A stretch of 64,000 bases of DNA, from positions 3,701,600 to 3,765,599 of the forward strand of contig NC_030991.1 in the NCBI RefSeq assembly GCF_000149955.1, in the 5' to 3' direction. Below are positions 32,409 to 43,700 of this stretch, in pieces; positions within the stretch are counted from its first letter, which is position 1; every line of letters begins with the position of its first letter. The position numbers were made by a program, and so were the translations under genes. This DNA comes from Fusarium oxysporum f. sp. lycopersici 4287. Its lineage: Eukaryota > Ascomycota > Sordariomycetes > Hypocreales > Nectriaceae. Below the pieces are notes generated by a model. That model was not told where the DNA came from. It made no database searches and saw nothing but the letters and a program-made list of their open reading frames with translations.

Positions 32409-33026
32409 TTAAGATGCGCTAAGCTTTCTTTTCTTCGCGGTCTCGTCTTGCATATTCCAGTCTCTGGTCGCCACGTTGACTTGTTGATCCCGAGTCTGTT
32501 CAATCATTCCACTCAGATGGGTCACTTCGTCTGTCAGGCGGTGTATTGAATGGTGAAGCGATGTGATGATAAAGTTTTGTGTTCTAATCGTTCCACTCAG
32601 TTGAGTCACTTCCTCGGTCAAACGGTAGACTGAATCATGAAGCGAAGTGATGACAAAGCTTTGTGTTCTGATAGTACTGTCTCTCTCCTCCAGTAGCTTG
32701 ATGTATTCTCCAATTGTCTGCTTGTGTTGGTCTATCTCCATACTCAGGATATCTATTTCGATGTCTTGTTCATCGAGCTTGGCCTCGATGTGTGCTCGGT
32801 CTGCTGGAGGGATAGAGATGGGAACAAGAGTAGAGACAGCTTCTGCCTTGCCAGCAGTGACACTGGACAGGCTCTGCGCTGAACCTTCACCCCATAGCTT
32901 TGTCGGGATGATAGGCACTACTTGTTCATGCGTGGGCTGAACCGAATCTACCTCCATCTTGGCGGTCTGTAGAGAACAACATCTTTCTAGTGGTTTCAGG
33001 GGCGTTGTTCTTAAATAGATGCTCAT
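32409..33026 (-). CDS. coiled-coil protein with internal duplication, 205 aa
   Basis: Open frame starting MSIYLRTTPLK; a second in-frame ATG (MEVDSVQPT, 32957) is an alternative start. The C-terminal two thirds are coiled coil (IEAKLDEQDIEIDILSMEID onward). It contains two tandem 28-residue units, each like TIRTQSFVITSLHDSVYRL, encoded by 84-bp direct repeats at 32507-32590 and 32591-32674. The tail is basic (KKRKLSAS), a possible nuclear signal. Function unknown. Confidence 0.5.
   Translation of the reverse strand: MSIYLRTTPLKPLERCCSLQTAKMEVDSVQPTHEQVVPIIPTKLWGEGSAQSLSSVTAGKAEAVSTLVPISIPPADRAHIEAKLDEQDIEIDILSMEIDQHKQTIGEYIKLLEERDSTIRTQSFVITSLHDSVYRLTEEVTQLSGTIRTQNFIITSLHHSIHRLTDEVTHLSGMIEQTRDQQVNVATRDWNMQDETAKKRKLSAS
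32507..32674 (-). repeat. 84-bp tandem duplication within a coiled-coil gene
   Basis: Two in-frame 84-bp units, each beginning TTCCACTCAG on the plus strand, differ by scattered substitutions. The duplication lengthens the coiled coil by exactly four heptads, so it preserves the structure. Confidence 0.75.
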
Positions 33027-33143
33027 CCATCGGCAGTCAATGTTTCTAGAAAGCCTTGGAGTGACATACTTTTGGCCAGTGGCCGAAAAGAGAATTGTGG
33101 CGTCAGTGGTTTAATTATGAATGAGTTTAATGGGTTTGTAAAG

Positions 33144-33246
33144 TACATTTTTGGGTTCAGTTTCTAAAAGTTCATCTTTGATTGCTTTTCTTACCTGAAA
33201 AAAATAGTAAGACTATTAACATCGAGAGGAGACTAAACTAAAATTC
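33144..33246 (+). mobile_element. short MITE family, copy 7
   Basis: Forward copy, more decayed: TACATTTTTGGGTTCAGTTT at the start, AAAAATAGTAAGACTATTAA in the core, GAGACTAAACTAAAATT at the end. Several differences are G-to-A or C-to-T. Confidence 0.6.
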
Positions 33247-33906
33247 TCCTCCATTACCAGAACTCTCTACTTACTATACTTATCTATCAGAGTTGACCGC
33301 CTTGTTTAAAGTTAGGTAATGGGCACAGTCTACAGTATTTTGGAACCCCTTAAATCTTGCCACTTTGGTGAACTTTGCCCCGTCATAAATCCATGCGATG
33401 ACTAACCAAAAGCACCTCTCCATGATATCAAATCCGTCACTGCGATCCTGATTTTGGCTGTCTCTGCGCCTTTGCGCTAGTGTAATCAAGTATGCGATTA
33501 GTACTATTTGCCCTACTACTGCTACTAATATGGTTGTAGGTACTTCTTTTGGTCCGCTTCATCGAGTTACGGATGGGTGGAGATCGTGCCCTTGACCTAG
33601 GAATAACCTCGATGATACTGTATGCACACAACAACCTGGATACATAATGCCTAACAAGTCTGCAAATTCGTACGGAACAATAGCTCTTTCGGCACTGAGT
33701 AGTATATTCTAAAAAGAAGCGAGCCAAACACTTTTCGCTTAGGCCTTTCTTCCTTATTGCTCTTCCGTCCTACTCACGTCTGGCCTTTTGTTTTTGGCTT
33801 GCCGTTGGCGACCTGCATTCCACCAACATATGGTATGATGTTTATGCCCAAGGCGAAACATTCTCTCATTCTCCCCTTTCTGAAACGAGCTTCCCAAAGG
33901 CTATTA
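33247..33906. other. intergenic, no gene recognised
   Basis: Short minus frames (33280-33489, 33437-33727) have no domain content. No RNA gene seen. Confidence 0.4.
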
Positions 33907-34323
33907 TTAAACGTCACTACCTTGCAATCCTTCATTTTCGGGTGATTGCGCCGAAGTGTCGTTCTCCGAAACAGTGCTGGCTTGGCTATTTGAATTCGAG
34001 ATCTCATATTTGAATAAGTTCACCGACAGTGCCGGGTCTATGGCAATCTCGTCAGCTGCGTTGTTTGAATCACTGCCGCCCCCAACCGTGAGCCGTAGCG
34101 ATCTGATTATCTGGTCTTGGTTCTCGATCATTCGGCGGTACATTGCCTCATAAGCATCGAGATAGTCCCTACGATTCTCAAGGAAACCTATCTGGGGTCG
34201 GAGCTGTTCATTTTCCAACCCTACCTGGCTACCTATCTGCAGCTGATGCTGCAAATCGGCCCAGAATCGTTCCGTAATCGGACCGTGCTTATCATGGTCC
34301 ATGATGTTATACTGGGCTGACAT
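33907..34323 (-). CDS. small coiled-coil protein with IDPAL motif, 138 aa
   Basis: Frame starting MSAQYNIMDHDKHG. Residues about 20-80 are helical with coiled-coil character (LENEQLRPQIGFLENRRDYL). A linker has EIAIDPALSVNLF, similar to YIIDPALLDSA in the 228-residue gene at 28.3 kb. The C-terminus is Ser/Asn/Glu-rich and disordered. It may belong to the same loose family of small intracellular proteins, but the N-terminal VRLI block is absent. Function unknown. Confidence 0.5.
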   Translation of the reverse strand: MSAQYNIMDHDKHGPITERFWADLQHQLQIGSQVGLENEQLRPQIGFLENRRDYLDAYEAMYRRMIENQDQIIRSLRLTVGGGSDSNNAADEIAIDPALSVNLFKYEISNSNSQASTVSENDTSAQSPENEGLQGSDV

Positions 34324-34693
34324 GATTCGGTGGCGGCAAAGAAGAGTCGCAAGTAAGAGAGGAGGTTGTTCGAGGAGAGAGAAGAATTAGCCTGAAATTT
34401 ATCATAAAAGTCGACTCAGTCTGATATATGAATCCCAACGCGCAGGATTATAATTTCATGACCCCACCCATATTGGCTCTGTAGTCTTTTGGCGCTCGAA
34501 GTATCTCTGATGCCACACTTGGTCCCTCATCAATCGTTATCAAGTGTTTTACGACCATAACAATACTCGCGTTATCCTCTCCTCTGCCGACTTAGGATAG
34601 CTTAAACCCATTGGTAGCTACTACTTATGTAGTATTCCAAAGAACCCATTTCACTATTCTGAGAAACCTCCCATAGTTCTTTCAGCTTCTTCT
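34324..34693. other. divergent promoter region
   Basis: Separates the minus-strand coiled-coil gene from the plus-strand gene at 34694. The stretch before the plus start is CT-rich (TTCTTTCAGCTTCTTCT), usual for a fungal leader. Confidence 0.35.
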
Positions 34694-35500
34694 ATGTCGG
34701 ATCGAACAGATGATTTTCGGTCAATGAGAAGGGCGCCGCCAAAACGGCGCTCTGCATATGCCTCGCTCAAGAGCAAAATCGATGAAGTGATAGATTCATT
34801 CAGGGGCGTTGCAGAGAGACAACATGCTCAAAGCCTGGATGACCAATGCTACGAAGATAGTATAGACTTTCAGCATCTCCTGCCATACTCTCCTAGGTCT
34901 CACGTAGCTCCAAAGCTAGTGGCTGACGCCAACGAGCTTTCATCATTGTGTCATAGAAGTCTAGTATCTGAGTCTATGGCTTCCTCCGCTTCCATCATCT
35001 ACAAACCAGAAGACCCATGGTTGAAGAGATTGGATGAAATGGGCCGTTCAGAGGGCCACCTCCATGGGGAGTCCCGCACATCAAGTCATTCAAAAAGTGG
35101 TTCAGCTCATTCTTTTGCGTGGAAGCCGTTGCCTTCTACGAGCCAAGCGAGCCAGGCATCTGGGTACATCACGCGCCCCGGCTCATGTCCTCCAGTCCCA
35201 GGCCATCAGGGATCAGCTAGAGCTGGTCGGGAGTCCAAGTTGCGGTTCTCACTCCCCCCGAAAGAGTCTGCTACTAGCCAATGGTCGGATAGCGAAGATG
35301 GGATGACTTGGATGAAGGGCTACAAGCGGCGGCTATCTCGAATCAAGTCAAGAGCGACTAGATACTTTCGCGAGTTCGTTCTTGACGAGGATGAGCAAGA
35401 ATTCTTTCATACCCGTAGAAGCATGGCTTTGAGCAGCGGCGTAAACTGTAATACGACCACTGCGCCTCTCCGAGCGCACAAACAGCATGCCAGATGGTAA
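34694..35500 (+). CDS. hypothetical Ser-rich basic protein, 268 aa
   Basis: Intronless frame starting MSDRTDDFRSMRR. Composition is Ser/Arg/His-rich with likely disordered stretches (SRTSSHSKSGSAHSFAW). A compact conserved-looking block near residues 205-245 reads MTWMKGYKRRLSRIKSRATR, followed by YFREFVLDEDEQEFF. No signal peptide or membrane segment. The pyrimidine-rich leader supports the start. I do not recognise a family or function. Confidence 0.5.
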   Translation: MSDRTDDFRSMRRAPPKRRSAYASLKSKIDEVIDSFRGVAERQHAQSLDDQCYEDSIDFQHLLPYSPRSHVAPKLVADANELSSLCHRSLVSESMASSASIIYKPEDPWLKRLDEMGRSEGHLHGESRTSSHSKSGSAHSFAWKPLPSTSQASQASGYITRPGSCPPVPGHQGSARAGRESKLRFSLPPKESATSQWSDSEDGMTWMKGYKRRLSRIKSRATRYFREFVLDEDEQEFFHTRRSMALSSGVNCNTTTAPLRAHKQHARW

Positions 35501-37238
35501 ATGAGCACTCCGCATAGTTTTTAGTCGCAAGAACGATAAGGTACGATTATTTTGTAATATCATATTCGTTCGAGGTAAAGTATTAAGCTTTTTGCGCTTT
35601 CTGTCTTGAGCATGACATAAGCTCGCGTCTCTAGTGAGGCTTTGAGGTACCGTCAGGTATTAAGCGTATTCGGGCCATCGATACAATTGCGTGCATTCAC
35701 GTTGTTATTCCGTTGAAGCTATGCCCCTTGGGGGTTTTTTTCATTCTGGCGCGCAATCTTCAACATCCCTGCTTGCACGTGTTGCTCCAGCACTGGTTTG
35801 ATAGGTGTGTTGCCTTACTTTGGCAATCATAGCATACCTGTAATTAGCGAGAAATGAGACCTTTTCTGCTTGTCGCTGTTTTCTCATGTAGGCGGGTGTT
35901 GAATAAAAATGTGTTGTATGGAGATTCTTACAGTGTGGATTTCTTAGACTATACCCTATCAGCCTACCGTCCTGGTTTTGTCTCTGCTTGTTTTTCGTTT
36001 TATCTTAACTTATATATTAACCTCGGCTCTAAAATCTTGTCTAGACATAAACTGAAGCCTCTGAAGTGTCCTTCCTATTTATACATCGAGATTGACTGTA
36101 CGGGACATAGCAACAATCACGTCGGGCCATGCTTGTCGCTTTGCCCGTTGCAAAATTCTTTCCATGACGGCTCCAATTGCTTATAGCCGCCAATGTGCGG
36201 CACGCACAGCAGAGGGGCCGTATTATAGAGGGTTAAGAGAGATTTGATTCTATGCTAAAAGGGGGCCGGCGAAGCTCCTTCTATACGAAAGGGAGCACCG
36301 GGTCCAGGTCAGGTAAGTGACCCAGTTAGGCCTAACCCACGTTTTGACACCATGCCGTTTCGCAGGTGGCAGCAGGAAAACACAAAACATGTGGCCGGAA
36401 AGAGTCTCTTTTTAGTTTCTGCCGATCAGGACCTCTGCCCTATAAGCCATTTAGTCATCGAATATAGTGCCCACGAAGTCTTGTCATCTCCGTAATGATC
36501 GGGAGGGGACATTTCACATGCCCATGCCTCTGTGACAGCTGAACCACATGGGCTCATTTCTCGCACGATAGGAATTGAACATGTTGGACTAGATTTGGTG
36601 CTGCATCTGGCTTGTTTGAGGCCTGGGCGACGTGTAGGTCGGGACCTTTTGGCTGCGTGTGTTGACATTTCAGTGGAAGGCTTTCGTAAGAGCTGAAAGG
36701 AAGAGTTTCACGCCGCAGGAGCGGGAAGAGGCAACGATTCGTTGATTGTTGTTGAACAGATGTTGAAGTAGCACATGAAAGCAGGAATTGCTTGAGGTCT
36801 CGCGCCAAAAATGGGGAAGCCTTGAAAGGGCAGACTTTGGACAGAATGATATGTATAGTATTTTTGGGACTTCACTTTCTACTGTAACCTTTGCTTTTTG
36901 TTTCACATTAATACCTGGCTAAACTAGTCAATTTTCTTATGCTTTACGGACCTGAAACGTGCAAGAGTGAAAGTCTAGTAGAAGATCTTATCAGACCCAG
37001 CACAGTCTGCGACATTTCCGCAGGTTATGACATATTATATCCTTGACAATATTGTACGTGTTAGAAACACGGCGGGCTTGTCCTTGTAAGAAAAGAAGTT
37101 TTTTAAGAAAAAAAAGCAGAAAAAGAAACTAAACAAAAAAGAAAAGGTCACAGATCTGTCCTTAAGACTTTTTAGCAAGATATAAATACAAGCCGGTATA
37201 CTTTCCCTATTGCAATTTATCCTCTGGCTTCGATAACA
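35501..37238. other. long intergenic stretch, no gene recognised
   Basis: About 1.7 kb. Open frames at 35854-36186 (plus) and 36426-36906 (minus, overlapping) were examined; none shows a domain, signal peptide or splice pattern that convinces. A purine-rich tract (37097-37145) precedes the next gene. Confidence 0.4.
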
Positions 37239-38867
37239 ATGGACAGCAAGTGCTCTCACTCCCTAATTGCAGGCCCACTGTCAGCAAGTATGATTTCTGA
37301 GATTCATACTGCATATACCATGGCCAAGAAGCTCTACCCTTCATGGAAATCTCTAGAGCATACTAAACAGATTCATAATAGTTTATTAGCAGAAAAGCTA
37401 TCTTGGACAAGGTACCGGCAAACGTTTGCATCAGTACAGGCTCCCGATGGCCTCATAGTCTCTTTCTCCCTGAGCGAGCTGGCCAAGGCGGGAGAGATCG
37501 ATTCTGACAGCTTTAAAATGTATCTCGACCTCTTAAGAGGATCTGCCAGACGCGTAACAGTAACGAAAGTAGTCGGGAAGGGAGAACATGAGGCTTTCGT
37601 GTCAACTCTTGATCCAAGCAAAGCATGGATTATACCAGTCCAGCATGAGCATGGATGGTCATTCAGTGTACTTAGGTCTGGTAATAAGCACTGGTATGAA
37701 GGTGGCCTAATCTCGGCACCTGCGAATATATCAGAAAGATCCTCAACCCAAACACAACATGACAGAAGTGCAGCGTATGTATTACTCGGCATTCGGTTAC
37801 TTGCCCAAGGACTACCACAAGTAGATTTGGAAGATTTTGGGACCCTGAGCAATAGTTTGGCAAACTGGTGCACACGATTGTTGGTGGAGCTGTCCTGTAG
37901 AAGGCTTGACCCGGACGATGCGAGCGTTTCAGAACAATACCATAAGATCGAACAATATTATGATACGGAACAAGAAGGTGACTCAGAGTTGGCTCAATAC
38001 TGTCGCGAAGTGGCGGGGTTCACTGGTGAAAATCTGCCTCCCAACGCGTATGCATCTGCATCTGCCATGCGGAGAAGCCTGCCGCGTAACACAAACATGC
38101 CTCCATCCCGGGCTAGCCGAAGCCCTCTTTCCAACACCTCTACTTCTTCAAGTACTAGTGTTAACAGTCCTTCGTCCTCTCCTTTGCCAGACATGGCTAC
38201 CACGGAAGACGATATTGATATGAAAAATATTTTGGCGATATTGAGTAGTGCAGCCCTAGCAGTGAGGACGTTCGGGCCTAATACAAAGAGCTACGAGGTG
38301 CTTTTAGACATTCTTTCACAGGAGAGAATCGACCCGTGCTTTCACTTGCGAAGATGTAAACAGCAACTGTACAGCAAGTTTATAGAGGAAGGCTTGGATG
38401 GGGACAGATCGAGTGAGGACAGCTCTAGTGGACATGACATGGTTGGGGTTAACTCGGAGTCACTACGTAGAGAAGCTAAACAATGGGAAAGGATACGGGA
38501 CTGGTGTAACAGGAAATGTGTGTCAGAATCCAGTATCCTGTGCGCCATTCCAAAAAGTGAGGCATGGAATTGCGCTGGACTGGAGAAGTTATGTGACCGT
38601 CTGATGGACGACGAAGACAGACTTGGAGACCTTCTCAAGAAGGCAGGGGAGTTATGCGACGCAATCATAGCCTGCGATTTGCCGCCACATCTGCTGCCAG
38701 TGGAAGTCTTTCGAGGAAAGGAAAATAATGCGTTCGATGAGGCGCAATTTGCCGCTTTTGTTGACCTAAATGGAGGAAAGATTGAGACTCCAAGATCGCC
38801 GCAACGAGGCAAGAGAACGGCAAAAGGCGAAAGACAAAGCGGCAGGATCATTAAACAAAGGAGATAG
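37239..38867 (+). CDS. Ulp1-protease-like protein lacking the catalytic Cys, 542 aa
   Basis: Intronless frame starting MDSKCSHSLIAG. Residues about 125-220 follow the layout of a Ulp1/C48 cysteine-protease fold. WIIPVQHEHGWSFSVLRSG has the His-x-W of the active-site strand. HWYEGG sits where YDS is usual, and PQVDLEDFGTLSNS where the DCG nucleophile motif lies. Here the Cys is replaced by Phe (DFG, residue about 200) and the Asp position is altered, so SUMO-protease activity is not expected. A Ser-rich linker follows (SPLSNTSTSSSTSVNSP), then a helical C-terminal region and a basic tail (RGKRTAKGERQ) that could be nuclear-targeting. Ulp1-like pseudo-domains are frequent in repeat-rich fungal regions. 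The assignment is by pattern, not by search. Confidence 0.5.
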   Translation: MDSKCSHSLIAGPLSASMISEIHTAYTMAKKLYPSWKSLEHTKQIHNSLLAEKLSWTRYRQTFASVQAPDGLIVSFSLSELAKAGEIDSDSFKMYLDLLRGSARRVTVTKVVGKGEHEAFVSTLDPSKAWIIPVQHEHGWSFSVLRSGNKHWYEGGLISAPANISERSSTQTQHDRSAAYVLLGIRLLAQGLPQVDLEDFGTLSNSLANWCTRLLVELSCRRLDPDDASVSEQYHKIEQYYDTEQEGDSELAQYCREVAGFTGENLPPNAYASASAMRRSLPRNTNMPPSRASRSPLSNTSTSSSTSVNSPSSSPLPDMATTEDDIDMKNILAILSSAALAVRTFGPNTKSYEVLLDILSQERIDPCFHLRRCKQQLYSKFIEEGLDGDRSSEDSSSGHDMVGVNSESLRREAKQWERIRDWCNRKCVSESSILCAIPKSEAWNCAGLEKLCDRLMDDEDRLGDLLKKAGELCDAIIACDLPPHLLPVEVFRGKENNAFDEAQFAAFVDLNGGKIETPRSPQRGKRTAKGERQSGRIIKQRR

Positions 38868-39700
38868 GAAGTATTGAAAGTTGTTTGAGATTTTATGGTG
38901 ATTGAACAATGTAGGATACTATGTACTACAGTGCTGAACACCTCTACCTTTCGCTTTACCATAATATTCTCTTTAGAAGATCCGGCGTAGAGACACTTTG
39001 CAATACAAATCTACATAGTCAGCAGATGAGCTATATAAATTTTGGCGCTCTTATGTATATGTAAGCAACTTTTTACATAAAAGAAGTACCTAGAAGTAAC
39101 AGTGCTACATAGAGAGTCCAAGGAAGTGGAGATAGCTCGATAGTGTGAGATAGAAGTACTCTCTTTACTCGGTTGAGCGGACACTATAAGAAGCAAAAGA
39201 TGCGCCAGATCCCAGTGCGTACACCGTGTCTAGGGAACATGTGTTTGAGATGTGTAAACCCCCCTTCATTGACAAGAATTGTTGTAGGAGAGGAAGCTAT
39301 AGATGTTTAGCATTGTATCCCGCAAGCAACAGAGGTCGATCCTTGACACCTCCTCTGGTTCTTCCACTTTCTCCCGTTCCCCCTTATAGCCCCCAGCCCC
39401 CACTTTTATTTTTCCCCTCGCTTCTTTTATTTCGAATTTATCTCGCAGAAGAGAGACAGAAGTACAAGTTTTGCGGCTCGGCAAAACCTCCAGGCGATGT
39501 GCAAAGACAAGACAATCATGTGCAAATTATGCAACTCGGTTGATGTGAAACATCGAAACTTGCACTATATAGGCCGTAACTACGCACGATACTTGTTCCA
39601 CTTCAAAGGGTATAGTACTCCCTCATGGTTTTATTTAAAGGAATGTTGTCTTGCAACAGCTTTGATCAGTGCCGTTCGCCCTTCCAATTTATAGCACAGC
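38868..39700. other. intergenic, no gene recognised
   Basis: Small frames (39226-39543, 39266-39484) have no recognisable content. It must contain the promoter of the ferric reductase fragment that follows. Confidence 0.4.
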
Positions 39701-40543
39701 ATGCAACAAGATCATTCTGCAGCGGCGCCGCTGGTATATGCTATTGTACTAGGGTCTTTGGTCTTATTCATCATAGTCCGATCTCTGCTTCAGGTTGCGT
39801 TTGAGCTTTTCTTTGGGCCAATCAGCTCCATTTGGGAGGCAAGGCGGGCTCACCCATTCACTCTGAGACTGAGAAATTGGGTGGCAAAACACTTCATCTA
39901 CAAAAGCTTTTTTTCCCGAGCAAGTTTCCATAGTCGAGGCTGGTCATTTGCCATTGCTCTATACGTAACTGCCAGTCTTTGTTGCGTCTTGGTCAAAGCT
40001 GCAGATATCGCTGAGGTCGGTGTCCGGGCTGGGCATGTTACTTTGATAAATCTTCTCCTTCTATTCACCGGCCCATGTCTACACTTTGCTGCTGATGTGG
40101 CAGGATTCTCACTGCGAACCCAGAAACAAATTCATGCCGCTGCAGGTTACACAGTCGCGATAGTAGCTACCATCCACACATTCGCCTTACTTTCCAGAAC
40201 ACAGTCATTTCCTGTTGCGACGCCCAGCAACCTATTCGCTATCTTGGTCAGTAGTCTACACTTAGCTAGGCCTTACCCCCCCTAACGATCGAGCAGTCCA
40301 TTTCTGCTATCCTCCTACTTCTAGTTCCCATATCACCACTCTCGAGGTTTCTGCCGTATGAGTTGCTGCTGCTTATTCACCATGTGCTTCCGTACTTCCT
40401 AGGCTATTTCGTCTGGAGGCACATACCCCATAAGAACCTCCTGCCACGTCTCTACACTTACATCTTGCTGGGGGTATTTTCTCTGGCACTCTTAGCGCAA
40501 CTGACTATTACTCTAATCAGGTGCCGGTTTTGGTTCCATTCCG
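39701..40543 (+). pseudogene. ferric reductase, N-terminal membrane half, cut by a copia element
   Basis: Exons 39701-40246 and 40297-40543, with a 50-bp intron (GTCAGT, branch CCTAAC, GAGCAG). The encoded part is the transmembrane half of a fungal ferric/cupric reductase (FRE family). It has an N-terminal membrane segment, LRTQKQIHAAAGYTVAIVA then TIHTFALL with the histidines expected to ligate haem, then ELLLLIHHVLPYF and VWRHIPHKNLLPRLYTYI. These are characteristic of the ferric_reduct domain. The reading stops at residue about 264 where the LTR begins at 40544. The FAD and NADPH half lies on the far side of the retrotransposon (45735-46554). Intact, it would reduce extracellular iron or copper at the plasma membrane. 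Confidence 0.8.
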
Positions 40544-40737
40544 TGTTGTTTATATTGCGCAGTAGTGCTGGGTGAAAATGTATTTTTATGAAACTTGGTT
40601 GTTCATTATTGAGCTGAGAGTTATTCTCGGGTTTATATCTCTAGATGATTGTATCTAGGACTTTGAACTTTAAATCTAGGACTTTCAGACTAACAGTCTG
40701 AATCCTGAAGGGAAGGGGATTCCCGGATTTTCCAACA
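40544..40737 (-). repeat. copia 3' LTR
   Basis: 194 bp, identical base for base to 45334-45527 as far as I can read. It carries the outer inverted dinucleotides TG...CA. A purine-rich tract (GTGGATGGGGGCG on the minus strand) lies immediately inside, as expected for the plus-strand primer. Confidence 0.9.
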
Positions 40738-40757
40738 CGCCCCCATCCACCTTGTCT

Positions 40758-43700
40758 TCAGGGCACAGAGTCATCGTGGACTTCAGTACTCCAAATAATA
40801 CGACCTGCTTCCTCGATCGGACATGCACTGACTCGAATTGCTTCTAGAAAGTGACCGTGGCTGACGGCGTTCAATGGTTTAGTGAGTCCGTCTGCTACCT
40901 GCTCATGTGTGCTGACGTATTGCACATCAATATTCCCGGCTTCAACTTCTTCTCGGATATGGTGCTTGGTTAACGGAATGTGCTTTGTCCGTTGGTGAAG
41001 CTCAGGGTTTCTGCATAGCTTTAGGGAACCCTGGTTGTCGCCGTTCAGTGGGATAGGCATATGTAGCGGAAGGAGCAGTTCAGAGAAGAGGTTCCTAGTC
41101 CAGGCCAATTCTCTGGCACACTGGGAGAGTGCTGTATATTCAGCCTCGGTAGTCGATAGTGCCACTGTTTCGTGCCGTTTGGCCCTCCATGAGACTGTAG
41201 ATCCTTCAAGTTGAACAAGCCATCCAAACGTCGATCTTCCCGTAACAGTGTCGCCTTTCCAATCCGAGTCGGCCCAAGCTGTGATGCTCCAAGCGGATTC
41301 AGGATCTTTCTTGACGCCCCCAAGCACCAGGCCGTGGTCTCTTGTCTGCTGTAGATAGCGGAGACCTCTTTTGATCATTCGTGAATGTGTTGGTGATGGA
41401 TTCGACATGTATCTTGAGAGTACCGAGAGTAGGAAAGCTAAATCGGGTCTGGTTTGGGTCATTCCATACATCAGCGAGCCGGTTTTCGAGCTATAGTCTT
41501 CTCGTTCTTCTGGAGAAGCCGAGTCGCCATTGTCTCTTGGTTGCAGTGTCGAGAGTGAATTTCGCTCCATCGGGGTCTTGACCGGTCGACAATCCTCTAA
41601 GCCGAATTTCTTCAGTATTCTGGTAAAATATGCATCCTGGGAAAGGTAGATCAGCCTTGAGTTCCTGTCTCGGGTTATTCTTACTCCAAGAAAATGGCTG
41701 GCGGGACCGAGATCAGTCATTGTGAAGATCTCTCCCAGGCGGGCTTTGTACCCTTGGATTGCTTCCTTGTTGCTGCCCATGATGAGGAAGTCATCCACAT
41801 ATGTGATGATGATCACTCCCGTTGTGGGATTGTGATATACGGCCGTGTCAGACGTTACTTGTCGAAAGTCAAGGGATTCCAAGGCCTCCTTCAGCTTCTT
41901 TTGCCATTGCCGAGGCGCCTGTTTGAGTCCATAGAGGGATTTGATCAGTTTGCAGATCTTCTCGGTTGAGAATCCTGGCGGACGGTCTTCTGGGTGTTGG
42001 TCGAAATACTCTACAAGCCCTTCCGGCATTTCGATGAAGACTTCTTCCTCGAGGTCCCCTTCCAGGAACGCCGTCGACACGTCCATCTGCTCAATCTCCC
42101 AGTCAAGACAGGCAGCAACGGTGAGGAGGATTCTCCAAGTCGCCGCTTTGGCAACAGAGGCAAAGGTCTGGTTGTAGTCAAAGCCGAACTGTTGTTCAAA
42201 GCCTCTGACCACCAGCCGCGCCTTGAACTTGTCGAGGTTGCCGTCCTCGTTTTTCTTGACCTTGAATACCCATTTGACGGTAAGTGGCCTATTGTGAGCT
42301 TGGTTGCGGTCCAGCATGCGCCAAGTTCCTTTCGTGAGGAGACTGCGCAGCTCACTGTGTATTGCTCTGAGCCAATGCTCCCTTTGCGGACCTTGAAGCG
42401 CTTCAGTCATTGTTTTGGGCTCAGTGATCACCTCTTTTCGGAGATCGGGCAGCTTAGCTGATGTCATGGATGTTGTCGTCTGTCCATGCTGAGGATTATG
42501 CACCTCAGCATGCTGAAGATTGTTCACTTCAGACCTTTGTGGCCTTGGAGTCTTTGTCTGCTCCGTGACGGACTGTGGCCGGCTTGAGATGGGAGCTCCG
42601 TTCTTGCGGATTTCCGGCTCAACATCATGCTCAGTTTCGGTCAGGAGTTCTGTCTCCCCAACCTTTTCGTAGAATTGTACATTTGCAGAACGGACGATCT
42701 GATGTCCCTTCCTGCGAGAGGGCACCCAGCAGGTGTAGATCTGTGAACCTTCCATGCATAGGTAGATTCCAGCCTCTCCTCTTGGGCCAAACTTGTGTGA
42801 TCTCAATCTTCGTTCCTGCGGTATGTGTATCGTGACTTGTGAGCCGCAGATTCGTTCTCCGGACAGATCCGGCTTGTTGTCTTGTCCGGGGAAGGCCTCG
42901 TTGAGAAAGCTTTCCATGGGAGTGAGGCCATCAATTGCCCTGGTGGCTGTCACGTTTGTCTTGCGCACCATATCTTCCAGGACCAATGGCCAGAGCTCTA
43001 TCGGGATTCTTTCCGATTCCATGGTTGCTCTGACTTTGTCAAAGATGATGCGGTTAGAGCGCTCAGCAACTCCGTTAAATTCAGGAGTATATGGTGTCGT
43101 CTTGATGATCTTGACGCCGTGAGTGTACTCGAGGTTTTTGAGAGACGCACCATAGAGCTCAGAGCCGCCATCCATTTGGATTGCGTACACTCGGATGCCA
43201 TACTGAGTTCGTATCTTGGAGATGAGCTGGCCTAGAAGTTCCGAAGCCATCCCCTTCCTCGTGAACGTGTAGGCCCATCTCATTCTATGCCTGTCATCTG
43301 TGGCAATCATTCCCCATCGTTCGCCTCTAATGCCCGGTGGATTGACTTTGAAGGTGTCAACATGAATGAACCCGGCCCTGGAGGCTCGTTTCCGTTTATT
43401 TCGCGGAGTCCATCGTAGGGCCTTTGCGATGTCGCAGGCGAGGCAGTAATTGAAAGGCTGATGGTCGTGGTGGCCGTCACAGTACATTCCTCTGGTCATT
43501 TTGGCAGTCTGTGACACCTGATATGCGTTAACATGGCCGAGTCTTCGGTGCCAAAGGTCGACATTCAGGCATTGGTTTGATGAAGCAGTGTGATGATTGC
43601 ATGGTTCTGGCTGGAGTTCCGAGACGGCCTGGTTTGAAACAGTAGTCTTTCCGACCTCAGTGTTCACGTACAGACCGTCCCTTCCTATGCGGAGGAGACC

